Origin: Deltaproteobacteria bacterium
Lineage (GTDB): Bacteria > Myxococcota_A > Polyangia > Polyangiales > JADJMO01
Assembly (NCBI GenBank): GCA_025363655.1
Contig: JANYDK010000070.1
Span: 1-35,416, forward strand
Length of the DNA stretch: 35,416 bases
Reading direction: 5' to 3'
This document shows, piece by piece, positions 1 through 8,024 of the stretch. The translations under genes were made by a program, and so were the position numbers. The notes under the pieces were generated by a model. That model was given only the letters and a program-made list of their open reading frames with translations, was not told the origin of the DNA and searched no databases. Position 1 is the first letter of the stretch. Each line of letters starts with the position of its first letter.

Positions 1-201
1 CGTGCGCTCTGCCGTCGTCAACGTGTCCGTCGGCTCCGTCGCAGCGTCTGCTTCCGCACGCTTCACCCACTCCCGCAGCGCGGTCTCCGTCAGGTCGAAC
101 TGCTTCGTCACCTCGGCGATCGTCTTGCCGCCGGGCCCGCAGAGGCGCACCGCATCGGCTTTTAACTGCGCCGTGAACTTCCGTCGCTTACGTTTGGTCA
201 T
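1..201 (-). CDS. IS3-family transposase OrfA (partial, runs off the left edge)
   Basis: The minus strand from an ATG at 201 encodes 67 codons that stay open to the window edge. The N-terminus begins MTKRKRRKFTAQLKADAVRL and continues with a helix-turn-helix in which TIAEVTKQFDLTETALREWVKRAE is recognisable in pieces. This is the signature of the IS3/IS911 OrfA family (HTH_Tnp_1), a small DNA-binding protein that binds the element's ends and is usually joined to the OrfB DDE integrase by programmed frameshifting. OrfB would lie beyond the left edge. A purine-rich stretch (AGAGGAAGTG) lies just upstream of the ATG. The full length is normally about 90-110 aa, so roughly the last third is missing here only because the window ends. 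Confidence 0.88.
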   Translation of the reverse strand, partial: MTKRKRRKFTAQLKADAVRLCGPGGKTIAEVTKQFDLTETALREWVKRAEADAATEPTDTLTTAERT

Positions 202-260
202 GGATCACTTCCTCTGGCGTATCACGCCTCACGGAGTGTCCACCAAACCGGGGGGTCTCC
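1..260 (-). mobile_element. End of an IS3-type insertion sequence
   Basis: The element includes the OrfA start and about 60 bp upstream of it. The stretch at 237-255 (tgtccaccaaaccgggggg on the + strand) is a plausible terminal inverted repeat for this IS group. The exact outer base cannot be fixed because the other end and the target duplication are outside the window. The neighbouring 483-aa frame continues into this repeat and takes its last residues from it, which supports an insertion at about 255-270. Confidence 0.55.
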
Positions 261-1680
261 GCTGCCCCCCGCGTAGATAGTCCGGCACGTCGCCGAGCGC
301 GGGGACGGTTTGATCCGACTCGTAGACACGAAGCCCCCAGGGATCGTTCGACGTTCGAGTGTGGAACTCACCGGGCGAAGGCAGCGCCTTCATTCGTTTC
401 TGGATGAACACCTTGCCGTTGTTGGCGTCGACCGTGATGTTGGAGTGCTCCAACATTTGGAGATCAGTGATCGGCCTCGCGAGCAACGTGGGAAATCCAG
501 TGCGGCCGGCGAACGACGCGAGCTCTTCGGGCGCACGCGCAAACAAGGCGCTCACCTGGCTCCCCCTGGGGACGGAGATCTCCCAACGCGCCTCGATTCG
601 CGCGAAGCATGGGGTGCTTCGCAGTGACCACATGTATCGGGCGATCGCGAAATTATCGCACAACCCTTTCCAATGCATTCGCAGGAGCGGCGTCGCGTAG
701 AGCACCTTGCCGTCTGCGCGGCGAGTGAGGATCAGACGCGCGATCCCCAGTGGAAAGAGGCGCTGCGCGCGATCGATTCCCGTTCCCAAGTCGCGTGAGG
801 GAAGGACGCCCATCCCCGAATACGCGGCGGCGCCCGTGTACTTTTGGCAGTACGGGTTGTCGAACGTGCCGCCGTCCACCGCGGTGACGTCGACCATGCG
901 TCTGGTCTCGCCCATGACGTCGCCGTCGATCCAGACGCCGCCGGTGTCGTAGAACTGCACGAGGTGCGGATTCTTGTGCGTGCGAAGCACGAACGCGATG
1001 TGGGATCCAGTCGAGTTCGCCGGCGGCGTGTTGAACTCGACGAGCGTTCCGGGCGACATGGCCGGACTTGCGTCGAGCGAGTTGGTGGCATCGAGGTCCG
1101 ACGAGCGATTCACCCACGAGCCGCTCGGCTTGGGATTCGGACCGCTGCGCCCCTTGAAGACCGGCAGACCCCTGCTCTCGCCGGCGCTCGCGCCGTCGGG
1201 CATGAACCCGCCTTGGACCTTCGTGCGAAAGTCTTCGAGATCGCACCCGCGCGTGATCAACGCGAACGTGCAGCTGTGTTGGCACTCGACGACGATCGGA
1301 TAGCTACCGCCATCGTCATACATCTTCGCGTAGAACGTGCCGTCCGAGAAATTCGTGCCGGAAGAGTAGGCGGTGCTCGGCAGCACGTACGGCAGACAGA
1401 GAAGCAGCTCGGTGACCGTTCGTGCCCAGAGCTCTTCCGAATCGTTCGGCACCACGCCGTTGCCATCGCGAGTGCGGAGGCCATCGGTGGTCATCCACGC
1501 CACGTTCAAGCTCGCGGCCGACAATCGACTCGCGACGTGGTTGAGGATTTTCAGGATCGCGGTCTTGTCGTCGTACGCCACACCGTTCTCATCGGCGTTG
1601 TCGGCCGCGACGAGCGCCTCGTTGATGGCGACGACGAGCCGCGGGACCTTTCTCACCAGATCGATGTCGGGAACGCTCAT
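229..1680 (-). CDS. Unknown 483-aa protein, 3' end probably replaced by IS sequence
   Basis: I do not recognise the family. The ATG at 1680 is preceded by a GAGG ribosome site about 10 bases upstream. The gene lies 10 bp after the stop of the 893-aa peptidoglycan-binding protein on the same strand, so the two probably form an operon. No signal peptide or membrane segment is visible. The middle (about residues 200-290) is rich in Gly, Asp and aromatic residues (SGSWVNRSSD, HIAFVLRTHKN, GGVWIDGDVMGE) and may be a beta-rich fold. The last residues (RRPPGLVDTP) are read from the IS terminal repeat, so the native C-terminus has been lost and an unknown length is missing. Association with a secretion or envelope machine is only guessed from the partner gene. 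Confidence 0.75.
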   Translation of the reverse strand: MSVPDIDLVRKVPRLVVAINEALVAADNADENGVAYDDKTAILKILNHVASRLSAASLNVAWMTTDGLRTRDGNGVVPNDSEELWARTVTELLLCLPYVLPSTAYSSGTNFSDGTFYAKMYDDGGSYPIVVECQHSCTFALITRGCDLEDFRTKVQGGFMPDGASAGESRGLPVFKGRSGPNPKPSGSWVNRSSDLDATNSLDASPAMSPGTLVEFNTPPANSTGSHIAFVLRTHKNPHLVQFYDTGGVWIDGDVMGETRRMVDVTAVDGGTFDNPYCQKYTGAAAYSGMGVLPSRDLGTGIDRAQRLFPLGIARLILTRRADGKVLYATPLLRMHWKGLCDNFAIARYMWSLRSTPCFARIEARWEISVPRGSQVSALFARAPEELASFAGRTGFPTLLARPITDLQMLEHSNITVDANNGKVFIQKRMKALPSPGEFHTRTSNDPWGLRVYESDQTVPALGDVPDYLRGGQRRPPGLVDTP

Positions 1681-1690
1681 GATGTGAACC

Positions 1691-4372
1691 TCAGAATCCT
1701 TCGTCGTTCACTGGAAAAAAGACGTGGAGCCGCTCCACGAGCTTCGCAACACCGCCGAGGAGCGTGGTGACTTCGAGGATCCCGTCGCCACCGATGACCT
1801 CGCAAGTGCACGACCACGCCCAGGGATTCTCGTACATGACTTCCGCGGGGATCTCGCGATCGTCGACGACGACGTAGCCGTTGCCCTCGAGGGTCACGAC
1901 CACGTCCTTCGCGGTGGGCGCATCGGCGGCGAGCAAGCGACGGACGCGAAAGCTGACCGGCGGAGCGTCCGCGGGGACGTGGCTGGTGCCGCGCAAGAGG
2001 CGGTAGGGCGTGAGGATGCGGTAGTTCATCGTCATGCGCGGCGGCGTCGGATAGAAATCGCAGAACCGATCGAACGCGGCACCATCGACCTCTCCGCGAC
2101 GGTCGCGCACCGAGGACGTGACATCCCCGCTTTGCGCGAGGAGCGAACGCTTGCCGATGACGATCGATGCTCCGCCCGGAGGGAGCGCCGGTTCGACGAT
2201 GCGCCCATCCTCACCCTCGACGGTTCGCGTTCCACCCCGTCGTGAGCCCCACGGCGAGAGCAAGACGTAGTGGCGCTTGGCGGCGGCGTACGCGTCGAAG
2301 CCTTCGACTTGATAGCGCACGCGCCCCTCGATCCGATCCCCGTACACGGACGGCACCTTCGTCTTCTCCTCCCTCCCCATCGCCTTCGCCACGAAGTGGA
2401 AGTTGCACGCCGCGAACTCCTCCCCCTCCTTCAACACCACCTGCGCCCCCACCCGCGACGGATGGAACCAATCGCTCCACGGCGCGCTCGCCTTCCCTCC
2501 CCTCGCGACCGCCATCTCCTTCCCGATCGACCCCACTCCGTCCTGGAACACCTCGAACTCCACCTCTTCCCCGTCCGAGAGATCCGGCGCGAGCAGCTGC
2601 ATCGCGATCGTCTTTCCGCGTGAGGTGGTCGGCTTCTCCCACTGCGCGCTCCACGGAAGCACCGACGGCGTGGGCGCGTTCGACGCCAACGGGCGATAGA
2701 CCAGAGTGTACTCGGTCGGATCGTACAGGCTGCACGTCGACTGATCGCACGCTCCGTCGTGCGTGCAGATCGCCTCGGTGCTCTCGCCGTTGCCGAAGAC
2801 GATCACTTCGACGCGGCGATGGAACGCGCGACGATGGCGTGCCTTCGCCGACGGATGCTGCACGTGATGCGCTCCGCAGGCCGCGAGCTTCGGCGCCGCC
2901 TTCAACACCTCGACGCGCGGCCCCGGCGTCGGCGGCTCCTCGCCGTCGATGATCATGTACTTGTGAAGGGCCTTCAGCGGCCCGACCCAGTCCTTGGGAA
3001 GGTTCACCTCCGCGTTCGTGCCGAAGTTGTTCCAGTGCGTGCCGTCGGGGCAGAGGTGCGGGTTCTGCGGGTTGAGCTCGGGGTAGAAGTTCTCGCTCCC
3101 CTTGGCTTCTTTCGCCAGCGTGATCGGCGCGAACGAATCGGTCGACTGCACCTTGATGTACGCCGGGCCGATCGGTCGACCTTCGGCCGTGGCCCCGCCG
3201 GTCGTCTCCTGCGCATCCATCGGCTCGCGCTGCACCACGCGCATCATGCAGACGACGAAGGCGCCCCACGTCGACTCGTCGACCACGCCGTCGTCGCGGA
3301 TCTCGTGGCCCCACGTTTGAGCCTTGAATTTCCTTTGAAAGCGCTGCACCGAGGCGGCGCGCGACGAGCTCGGGGCGCACGGCCACGCGTAGGTCGCGGC
3401 GACCCAGCTCAAGAAGTCCTCGACGTCGCGCAGGCCGTGCGTCGCGTTCGCGATCGACGCGAACCCGTCGCGATCGCCGGTGAGGAGCGCCCCGATGCAC
3501 GCCGCCCGCTTCTTCGACAGCGCGGGGTCGTCGTTCCCAGCGGCGTGACCGACGATGCGCGCGCGGTCGAGCGGCGTGTCGCGCAGGTGCTCGATGCACG
3601 AGCGCAAGGCGTCGACGCCGAGCACCGACTCGCTCTCTTCGAACGGCGGCGCGCCCGGCATGAAGACCGCGCTCTGCGGATTGAAATGCTCGAGCTCCAA
3701 CACCTCGGCGACAGCGCGCCGCAGTTGGAAGGACGTCGCCGCGCTCGCGGTCGAGGTCGTGGGGCAGCCATGCGAGCGAGGCCCGTTCGGGCGCACGAGG
3801 GCGGTCGCTCCCGGCACGTCGATCGGAGAGGCTGCCTCGTCGTCGAGCGGCGCAGCGGCGCGCGTCGCGAGGTTGGGAAAGCGAACTCTGCACGTCCCGT
3901 GGCGCAGCGCGCGGAGCGAGAGGGTCCCATCCGGCGTCAGCTTTCCCTTGCGCGGCTTCCCCTCCCCCGGCACGTCGATCTCGACATCGACGCCCCCCAT
4001 CGGACGCGCGGCCGAGTCGAAGAGCGCGATCGCGAGGTACGCGTCCTCGACCACGAGATCTTCGTCGGGGCCGAGCGCGGGCGGCCTCTGCGTCGGCGCC
4101 TCGACGGAGACGGCCTCGCGCTCGATCGTCGTAGCGATGACCGTGCCTTCGCGGACCGCGTGGATGAGCGCCTTGCGCTGCCCGTCGACCGTGCCCGTGC
4201 ACGCGAGCTGAAGCGTCTGGACCAACCAGGCGAGGTACCGAGTCTGCCCGCCGTCGATCGTCGCGAGGGCGAATTCGGCCTCCGCAGGGGCGATCGTCGT
4301 GCCCTCGAGTGGTCGACCGGCGCGCGCAAAGGCGAGCTGGCCGAGCAACGTGCGGATCTGTGGATGGGGCAT
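1691..4372 (-). CDS. Multidomain peptidoglycan-binding/OmpA-like envelope protein
   Basis: The protein has 893 aa; its ATG follows GGAG by 6 bases. An N-terminal part of about 200 residues of unknown fold contains an Ig/carboxypeptidase-regulatory-like strand region. Residues 225-300 resemble the first half of an OmpA C-terminal domain (ALRSCIEHLRDTPLDRARIV, then GHA and SKKRAACIGALL). Residues 340-372 resemble PG_binding_1 (VQRFQRKF, DGVVDESTWGAF). Residues 411-462 look like a LysM (LAKEAKGSENFYPELNPQNP ending LPKDW). Residues 515-527 (RAFHRRVEVIVFG) look like the NRRVE end of OmpA. The C-terminal third holds an Ig-like stretch (DGEEVEFEVFQDG) of a type seen in secretion-associated proteins. 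There is no obvious signal peptide, which is odd for an envelope protein and would fit export by a contractile machine, although no such genes are in view. The family assignment rests on motif recognition. Confidence 0.72.
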   Translation of the reverse strand: MPHPQIRTLLGQLAFARAGRPLEGTTIAPAEAEFALATIDGGQTRYLAWLVQTLQLACTGTVDGQRKALIHAVREGTVIATTIEREAVSVEAPTQRPPALGPDEDLVVEDAYLAIALFDSAARPMGGVDVEIDVPGEGKPRKGKLTPDGTLSLRALRHGTCRVRFPNLATRAAAPLDDEAASPIDVPGATALVRPNGPRSHGCPTTSTASAATSFQLRRAVAEVLELEHFNPQSAVFMPGAPPFEESESVLGVDALRSCIEHLRDTPLDRARIVGHAAGNDDPALSKKRAACIGALLTGDRDGFASIANATHGLRDVEDFLSWVAATYAWPCAPSSSRAASVQRFQRKFKAQTWGHEIRDDGVVDESTWGAFVVCMMRVVQREPMDAQETTGGATAEGRPIGPAYIKVQSTDSFAPITLAKEAKGSENFYPELNPQNPHLCPDGTHWNNFGTNAEVNLPKDWVGPLKALHKYMIIDGEEPPTPGPRVEVLKAAPKLAACGAHHVQHPSAKARHRRAFHRRVEVIVFGNGESTEAICTHDGACDQSTCSLYDPTEYTLVYRPLASNAPTPSVLPWSAQWEKPTTSRGKTIAMQLLAPDLSDGEEVEFEVFQDGVGSIGKEMAVARGGKASAPWSDWFHPSRVGAQVVLKEGEEFAACNFHFVAKAMGREEKTKVPSVYGDRIEGRVRYQVEGFDAYAAAKRHYVLLSPWGSRRGGTRTVEGEDGRIVEPALPPGGASIVIGKRSLLAQSGDVTSSVRDRRGEVDGAAFDRFCDFYPTPPRMTMNYRILTPYRLLRGTSHVPADAPPVSFRVRRLLAADAPTAKDVVVTLEGNGYVVVDDREIPAEVMYENPWAWSCTCEVIGGDGILEVTTLLGGVAKLVERLHVFFPVNDEGF

Positions 4373-4650
4373 GAGGGCTCCAGGTGCCTTCGTCGCCTCG
4401 AAGGGCGGCGAGGCGAGGGGTGTGATCAGGAGTCACGTCGAGCCCGCCGGCGTCCCAAACGAGGCATCGGAATCATGCGTGAGCTTGCCGCGGCGCACAG
4501 ATTGGGTGGCGACCAGTAGTGACGACGACCTGCGTGCGTTGCTCGACGAGATCGCCGTGCTCGATGCGATCGTGTCGGCCGAAGGTGACGGCACGAAGGG
4601 TCGAGGCGGCGACGAGGGATGAGCGACCGCGCGCCGACCGCGAGGACCTC
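4373..4650. other. Intergenic stretch with a weak small ORF
   Basis: A GTG-initiated frame at 4506-4622 (+) encodes 38 aa, including DDDLRALLDEIAVLDAIVSA. It overlaps an ATG at 4619 by ATGA, but that ATG reaches a stop after 11 codons. This may be the remnant of a small gene that preceded the ImmA/IrrE-type gene, or chance coding. The region 4373-4505, upstream of the 893-aa gene on the minus strand, must hold that operon's promoter; I could not identify clear -35/-10 boxes in it. Confidence 0.3.
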
Positions 4651-5297
4651 GTGAGCGTCGTCCGGAAGTCGGCGGCGGTGGTGGTCGAGGCAGCGAGTCA
4701 GCTGCTCGAGGAGCTGGCGATCGAGGCGCCCGAAGACATCGACGTGCCGCTGATCGCGGCGCACTGCGGACTGTTCACGTTTCCGGGGCGATTGGCGAAC
4801 GAGGAAGGACACCTGAGCTGGCGCACGTCTGGCTCGGACAGTCGGCTTTGTCGGATGCCGACGCCAAGCACATTCCGACCGAAGCAATGGAGCGCTGGTG
4901 CAATCGCGTTGCCGCCGAGTTGCTCGTCCCTCTTGCATTGATGAAGGAAGAGTACGCCCCGCGCGCCAAGCTTCAGGACGAGGTCGACCGCCTGGCGCGC
5001 CGATTCAAGGTGAGCACGCTGGTCATCCTGCGGCGCATGCATGATGCCGGAGGGCTCGATTCCGAGCGGTTCCGCGCGGAGTACGTGCGCGAGGTCGCGC
5101 GGCTCCAAGCGCTTCCGAAAGGCTCCGGGGGAAATTTTCATCTCACCCTGGCGACGCGAACGAGCAAGCGTTTCGCGCGGGCATTGCTCGTGAGCACGCT
5201 CGAAGGGCAGACGCTGCATCGCGACGCGTTCAGGCTATTGGGAATCTCGAAGCACGCGACATTCGAGGAGTTTGCGCGCAGCCTCGAGGTCGGCTGA
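4651..5297 (+). pseudogene. ImmA/IrrE-type metallopeptidase gene, frameshifted or internally deleted
   Basis: Two pieces in different frames together look like an ImmA/IrrE protein, a zinc peptidase often encoded as the antitoxin or regulator in toxin pairs. Piece A (about 4651-4825) reads SQLLEELAIEAPEDIDVPLI, then AAHCGLFTFPGRLANEEGHL, matching the segment N-terminal to the active site. Piece B, in another frame from about 4815, reads ELAHVWLGQSALSDADAKHI, then the usual RWCNRVAAELLVPL and the long C-terminal helical part ending SLEVG at 5297. The first His of HEXXH is missing in frame B (PELAH), and no upstream XRE helix-turn-helix is found, although partners of DUF4411 toxins often carry one. 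A roughly 25-residue gap between the pieces in family terms suggests a deletion joining the two parts. A shorter product could start at the TTG at 4848 but would lack the metal site. The gene overlaps the next one by TGATG. Confidence 0.7.
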
Positions 5298-5989
5298 TGG
5301 CCTACCTACTCGACTCGAACGTCTTCATTCAGGCGAAGAACCTCTACTACGGGCTCGACTACTGTCCGGCGTTCTGGGATTGGTTGGTCGCAGAGAACGC
5401 GAGCGGTCGCGTGTTCAGCATCGAGAAGGTCGGAGACGAGCTCGAGGCTGGGTCTGACGAGCTGGCGACATGGGCGGGCGCACGAGGAGATGGCTTCTTT
5501 CTCCGACCCACCAACACGGACATCGCCGCGCTCGGAGCAGTGGGCACCTGGGTGACGACCGGTCAACGATACGAGGCCGCAGCCGTCGGCACGTTTTTTC
5601 AGGTCGCCGACTACTACCTCATCGGATATGCGCTCGCGCGCCAACACGTCGTCGTCACGCACGAGATCCCGTCCACGTCGGCGAGGAAGATCAAGATCCC
5701 GAACGTGTGCGTCGGGTTGGGCATCAAGTTTCATGACGCTCGACCTCGGACCGCGCTACGCCTGTTGGCCTGCCCCTTCGGCGGCGTTCACCTGGGCCTC
5801 CTGCCAGTCCTTGTACGACACGGCTCGGCCTGCAAGTTTCCACGCGGAGCGGCCGTTCAACCCGGTGCCTGCCACGACTGCCGCCGAAGCCGACGGCGAG
5901 TCGAAGGCGTAGTCCTGCGCGAATTGCAACAGCGTCGACGATCCCTCGCGGCGGACGAGGACGCCCGTTTCGCGGAGCGTCCGGCGTAG
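5297..5989 (+). CDS. DUF4411 (PIN-like) toxin-family protein with aberrant C-terminus
   Basis: The N-terminus MAYLLDSNVFIQAKNLYYGL and the later LRPTNTDIAALG, AVGTFFQVADYYLIGYALAR, VTHEIPSTSARKIKIPNVC and LGIKF are typical of DUF4411, a PIN-domain-like family found downstream of ImmA/IrrE genes and predicted to be the RNase toxin. Acidic residues D7, E43 (EKVGDE) and D108 (VADYYL) fit a PIN active site. The ATG at 5297 overlaps the antitoxin stop (TGATG), so translation is probably coupled. Recognisable family sequence stops at about residue 146 (position 5735). The following 84 residues are Arg/Pro-rich and read antisense through a DUF4357 remnant, so only the last dozen or so native residues seem lost. 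With its partner gene broken, the toxin is expected to be inactive or silent; this is an inference. Confidence 0.8.
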   Translation: MAYLLDSNVFIQAKNLYYGLDYCPAFWDWLVAENASGRVFSIEKVGDELEAGSDELATWAGARGDGFFLRPTNTDIAALGAVGTWVTTGQRYEAAAVGTFFQVADYYLIGYALARQHVVVTHEIPSTSARKIKIPNVCVGLGIKFHDARPRTALRLLACPFGGVHLGLLPVLVRHGSACKFPRGAAVQPGACHDCRRSRRRVEGVVLRELQQRRRSLAADEDARFAERPA

Positions 5990-6070
5990 CGCGCGGGAAC
6001 CGTCGCTGAGCGAGTCCACTTCCTTCACGCGGGCGGTCGATCCGGCTCGGACGATGAACTGGCCGTCGTC
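5756..6070 (-). pseudogene. C-terminal fragment of a DUF4357 protein
   Basis: On the minus strand, about 104 codons end in a TAG at 5756. They contain GQFIVRAGSTARVKEVDSLS, then ALRRTLRETGVLV and QDYAFDSPSASAAVVAGTGL with NGRSAWKLAGRAVSY. The SPSASAAVV...NGRSAWK core is the DUF4357 signature, found at the C-terminus of GIY-YIG-type nuclease proteins and other defence-related proteins. No N-terminal domain or plausible start codon precedes it: at 6073 the sequence switches directly to the stop of the kelch gene on the same strand in another frame. It is therefore a 5'-truncated remnant. It meets the DUF4411 tail head-on, which suggests that a larger defence or integron-like cassette has been whittled down here. 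Confidence 0.72.
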
Positions 6071-6072
6071 GC

Positions 6073-7812
6073 TCAAGGACGAAAGCGAATCGCGTCGTCG
6101 AGTCCGCCGTAAATCAGCGCCTCCGTACCAGTCCAGACCACCCGCGCACCGAGTCGTCCAGCGAACGTGCCGGGCGGGCTCGTCATCGCGATCCAACTGC
6201 GCGTCACCGGATCGTAGCCGGCACCCGAGGCCGGCAGTGCGCCGGTGGTCGTCCTCCCGCCGAAGACGTAGAGGCGTCCAGCCGCCCACCATCCGAGCAT
6301 CTCGGTGCGCGCGGGGGTCGCGAGGATCGACGCCCCGGGGGTCGGGATGTCGGTCCAGGTGCTCGCCCCGTCGAAGAGCACGCCATCGCCGTAGGCCAAA
6401 CCGCCAGCCTCGTAGCCACCGCCGAAGAAGGCAGCGCTCGAGCCGTCGCTCACGGCATTGGCGGTCGAGTACATGCGCCCCGTCGTGATTGGCAAACCGG
6501 GAAGCATGCGCCAGGTGTCGGACTTCGGGTTGTACGCTGCTGCATCGGCGCAGACCGCCGCGGCGCAACCTCCGCCGCCGTAGATGACCATCTCTTTGCC
6601 GGTCCACACCGCGGCGACCTCGCTTCGTGCTTCGAGCGGTGAGGCCGCCAGCAATCGCCATTTGTCGGCGACCGGATCGTAGGCGGCGCCGTCCACTTGC
6701 TGAATGCCCGTGGAATTGGACCCGCCCCACACGAGCATCTCACCGGTGGTGGTCGACCAGACCGCGCCGAAGGTCGTGCGGCCGCCGATGGGAGGCGCGG
6801 CGCCGATTTTCTTCCACGTGCGCAAGGTCGCATCGAAGATCGCGCCGTCGGTGTAGCTCGTGGCGCCGCCGCCGGTGGCACCACCCCAGACGATCATCTT
6901 CGTCCCGGTCCAGACGGCGCCGTGCGCTTGCCGGACGCCGAGGCCAGCCGCCGGCAGCGCGCTCCACGCGTCGCTCTTCGGATCGTAGCTGGCGCCGTCA
7001 CCGCGATCTCCGATGGGGCTCTGGCCGCCCCACGCGAGCAGCTCCGTGCCCGTCCAGACGGCGCTGAAGAACGCTCGCGCGGTCACGCCGATGCTCGCGG
7101 ACGGAGCCATCGCGACCCACGTGCCTGCACCGCCGAGCGCGGTATCGGTGGGGGTGACGTCGACCTCGAGGACGTCGGCATCGCCCGAAGCGTCACGCAC
7201 TTCGGTGTCCCCGAGCGTGGCATCTCCCGAGTCGAACGCGTCCCGAACGTCGACGCCGGCGTCGCTCCCGCCCGAGGGCAAAAGGACGTGCTCGTCGCAA
7301 CCGTCACCGAAGCACGCGCCGAGGTCGGGGATCTTCGCCGAGACGCACGCCCCGCCGACGCACGTATCCGTTGGCTCGCACAGTACGTCGATGCACACGG
7401 CGCGCATCGCGATCGGTAGCCGCAAGCTCTGATGCTCGACGAAGCTGAGCGCGCGCCGGGCGACGATGCAGCCGCCCTTCGGCTTGACCAAGCAATCGGC
7501 GAGTGAATGACCTCCGACCGATGCCAAGATCTCGATGGCAATTTCGTCGTTGCGCGAGCCGCTGGGAATCACCACGAGGGAGCCGATGCGCCCGGTGTGT
7601 GCGTCGCAGGCGAGGGTTGTGGTCACTGGCGCGACGTCGTCGAGGTTCGGGCCCAGCGTTGCGATGCGAATCGCCGTGCCGCTCAAGTTGCCACTCCCCA
7701 CGCATGGGAGATCGGTGCTCAGCTCGAGGGTGATTTGCGTCGGGGCGCGGCAGGCGGCGACCGTAAGCGATGCGCTGGCGCAGAGCATGAGTTCCAAGAT
7801 CCTGCGAAGCAC
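6073..7812 (-). CDS. Kelch-repeat beta-propeller lipoprotein
   Basis: The start is taken as GTG 7812 or ATG 7788 because both lead straight into a lipoprotein signal ending LTVAAC. The open frame extends upstream to 7935, but that extension is Arg-rich and lacks signal features. After the lipid-anchored Cys there is a roughly 200-residue domain with several Cys pairs and an Asp-rich linker, then at least six kelch-type blades with repeated VWTGTELLAWGG, VWTGTKMIVWGG, GEMLVWGG, VWTGKEMVIYGG, RLYVFGG and VWTGTEALIYGG. Such propellers act as surface binding platforms; no catalytic residues are evident. The last blade ends IYGGLDDAIRFRP, so the propeller is complete although it abuts a gene fragment. 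Surface display is inferred from the lipobox, and the ligand is unknown. Confidence 0.85.
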   Translation of the reverse strand: MLRRILELMLCASASLTVAACRAPTQITLELSTDLPCVGSGNLSGTAIRIATLGPNLDDVAPVTTTLACDAHTGRIGSLVVIPSGSRNDEIAIEILASVGGHSLADCLVKPKGGCIVARRALSFVEHQSLRLPIAMRAVCIDVLCEPTDTCVGGACVSAKIPDLGACFGDGCDEHVLLPSGGSDAGVDVRDAFDSGDATLGDTEVRDASGDADVLEVDVTPTDTALGGAGTWVAMAPSASIGVTARAFFSAVWTGTELLAWGGQSPIGDRGDGASYDPKSDAWSALPAAGLGVRQAHGAVWTGTKMIVWGGATGGGATSYTDGAIFDATLRTWKKIGAAPPIGGRTTFGAVWSTTTGEMLVWGGSNSTGIQQVDGAAYDPVADKWRLLAASPLEARSEVAAVWTGKEMVIYGGGGCAAAVCADAAAYNPKSDTWRMLPGLPITTGRMYSTANAVSDGSSAAFFGGGYEAGGLAYGDGVLFDGASTWTDIPTPGASILATPARTEMLGWWAAGRLYVFGGRTTTGALPASGAGYDPVTRSWIAMTSPPGTFAGRLGARVVWTGTEALIYGGLDDAIRFRP

Positions 7813-8024
7813 GCCTTTTCGTAGCGCGAGTTCGCTGGATCTCCCAGCCCGATCGCGTCGGCCCCGAAGTGCGCGGAAAAAAAATCCGCAACTGCCCTCC
7901 CCCTCCTGCCGAACAGGGGTAGCGCCGCGACCCAACGCAACGGGTGACGGGCGGTAGGTCGCTTCCTGCGAACCTCCCGCTCCTCGCCGCCAAGCTGCGG
8001 GCGTCGTCGTTCGAGGACGTTTCC

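Noticed and set aside
2759-4519. A 586-codon open frame on the + strand opposite the 893-aa envelope gene
   Set aside because: It is very Arg-rich with no domain or ribosome site and follows the third-position G/C pattern expected for an antisense shadow of a high-GC gene; the minus strand has recognisable domains.
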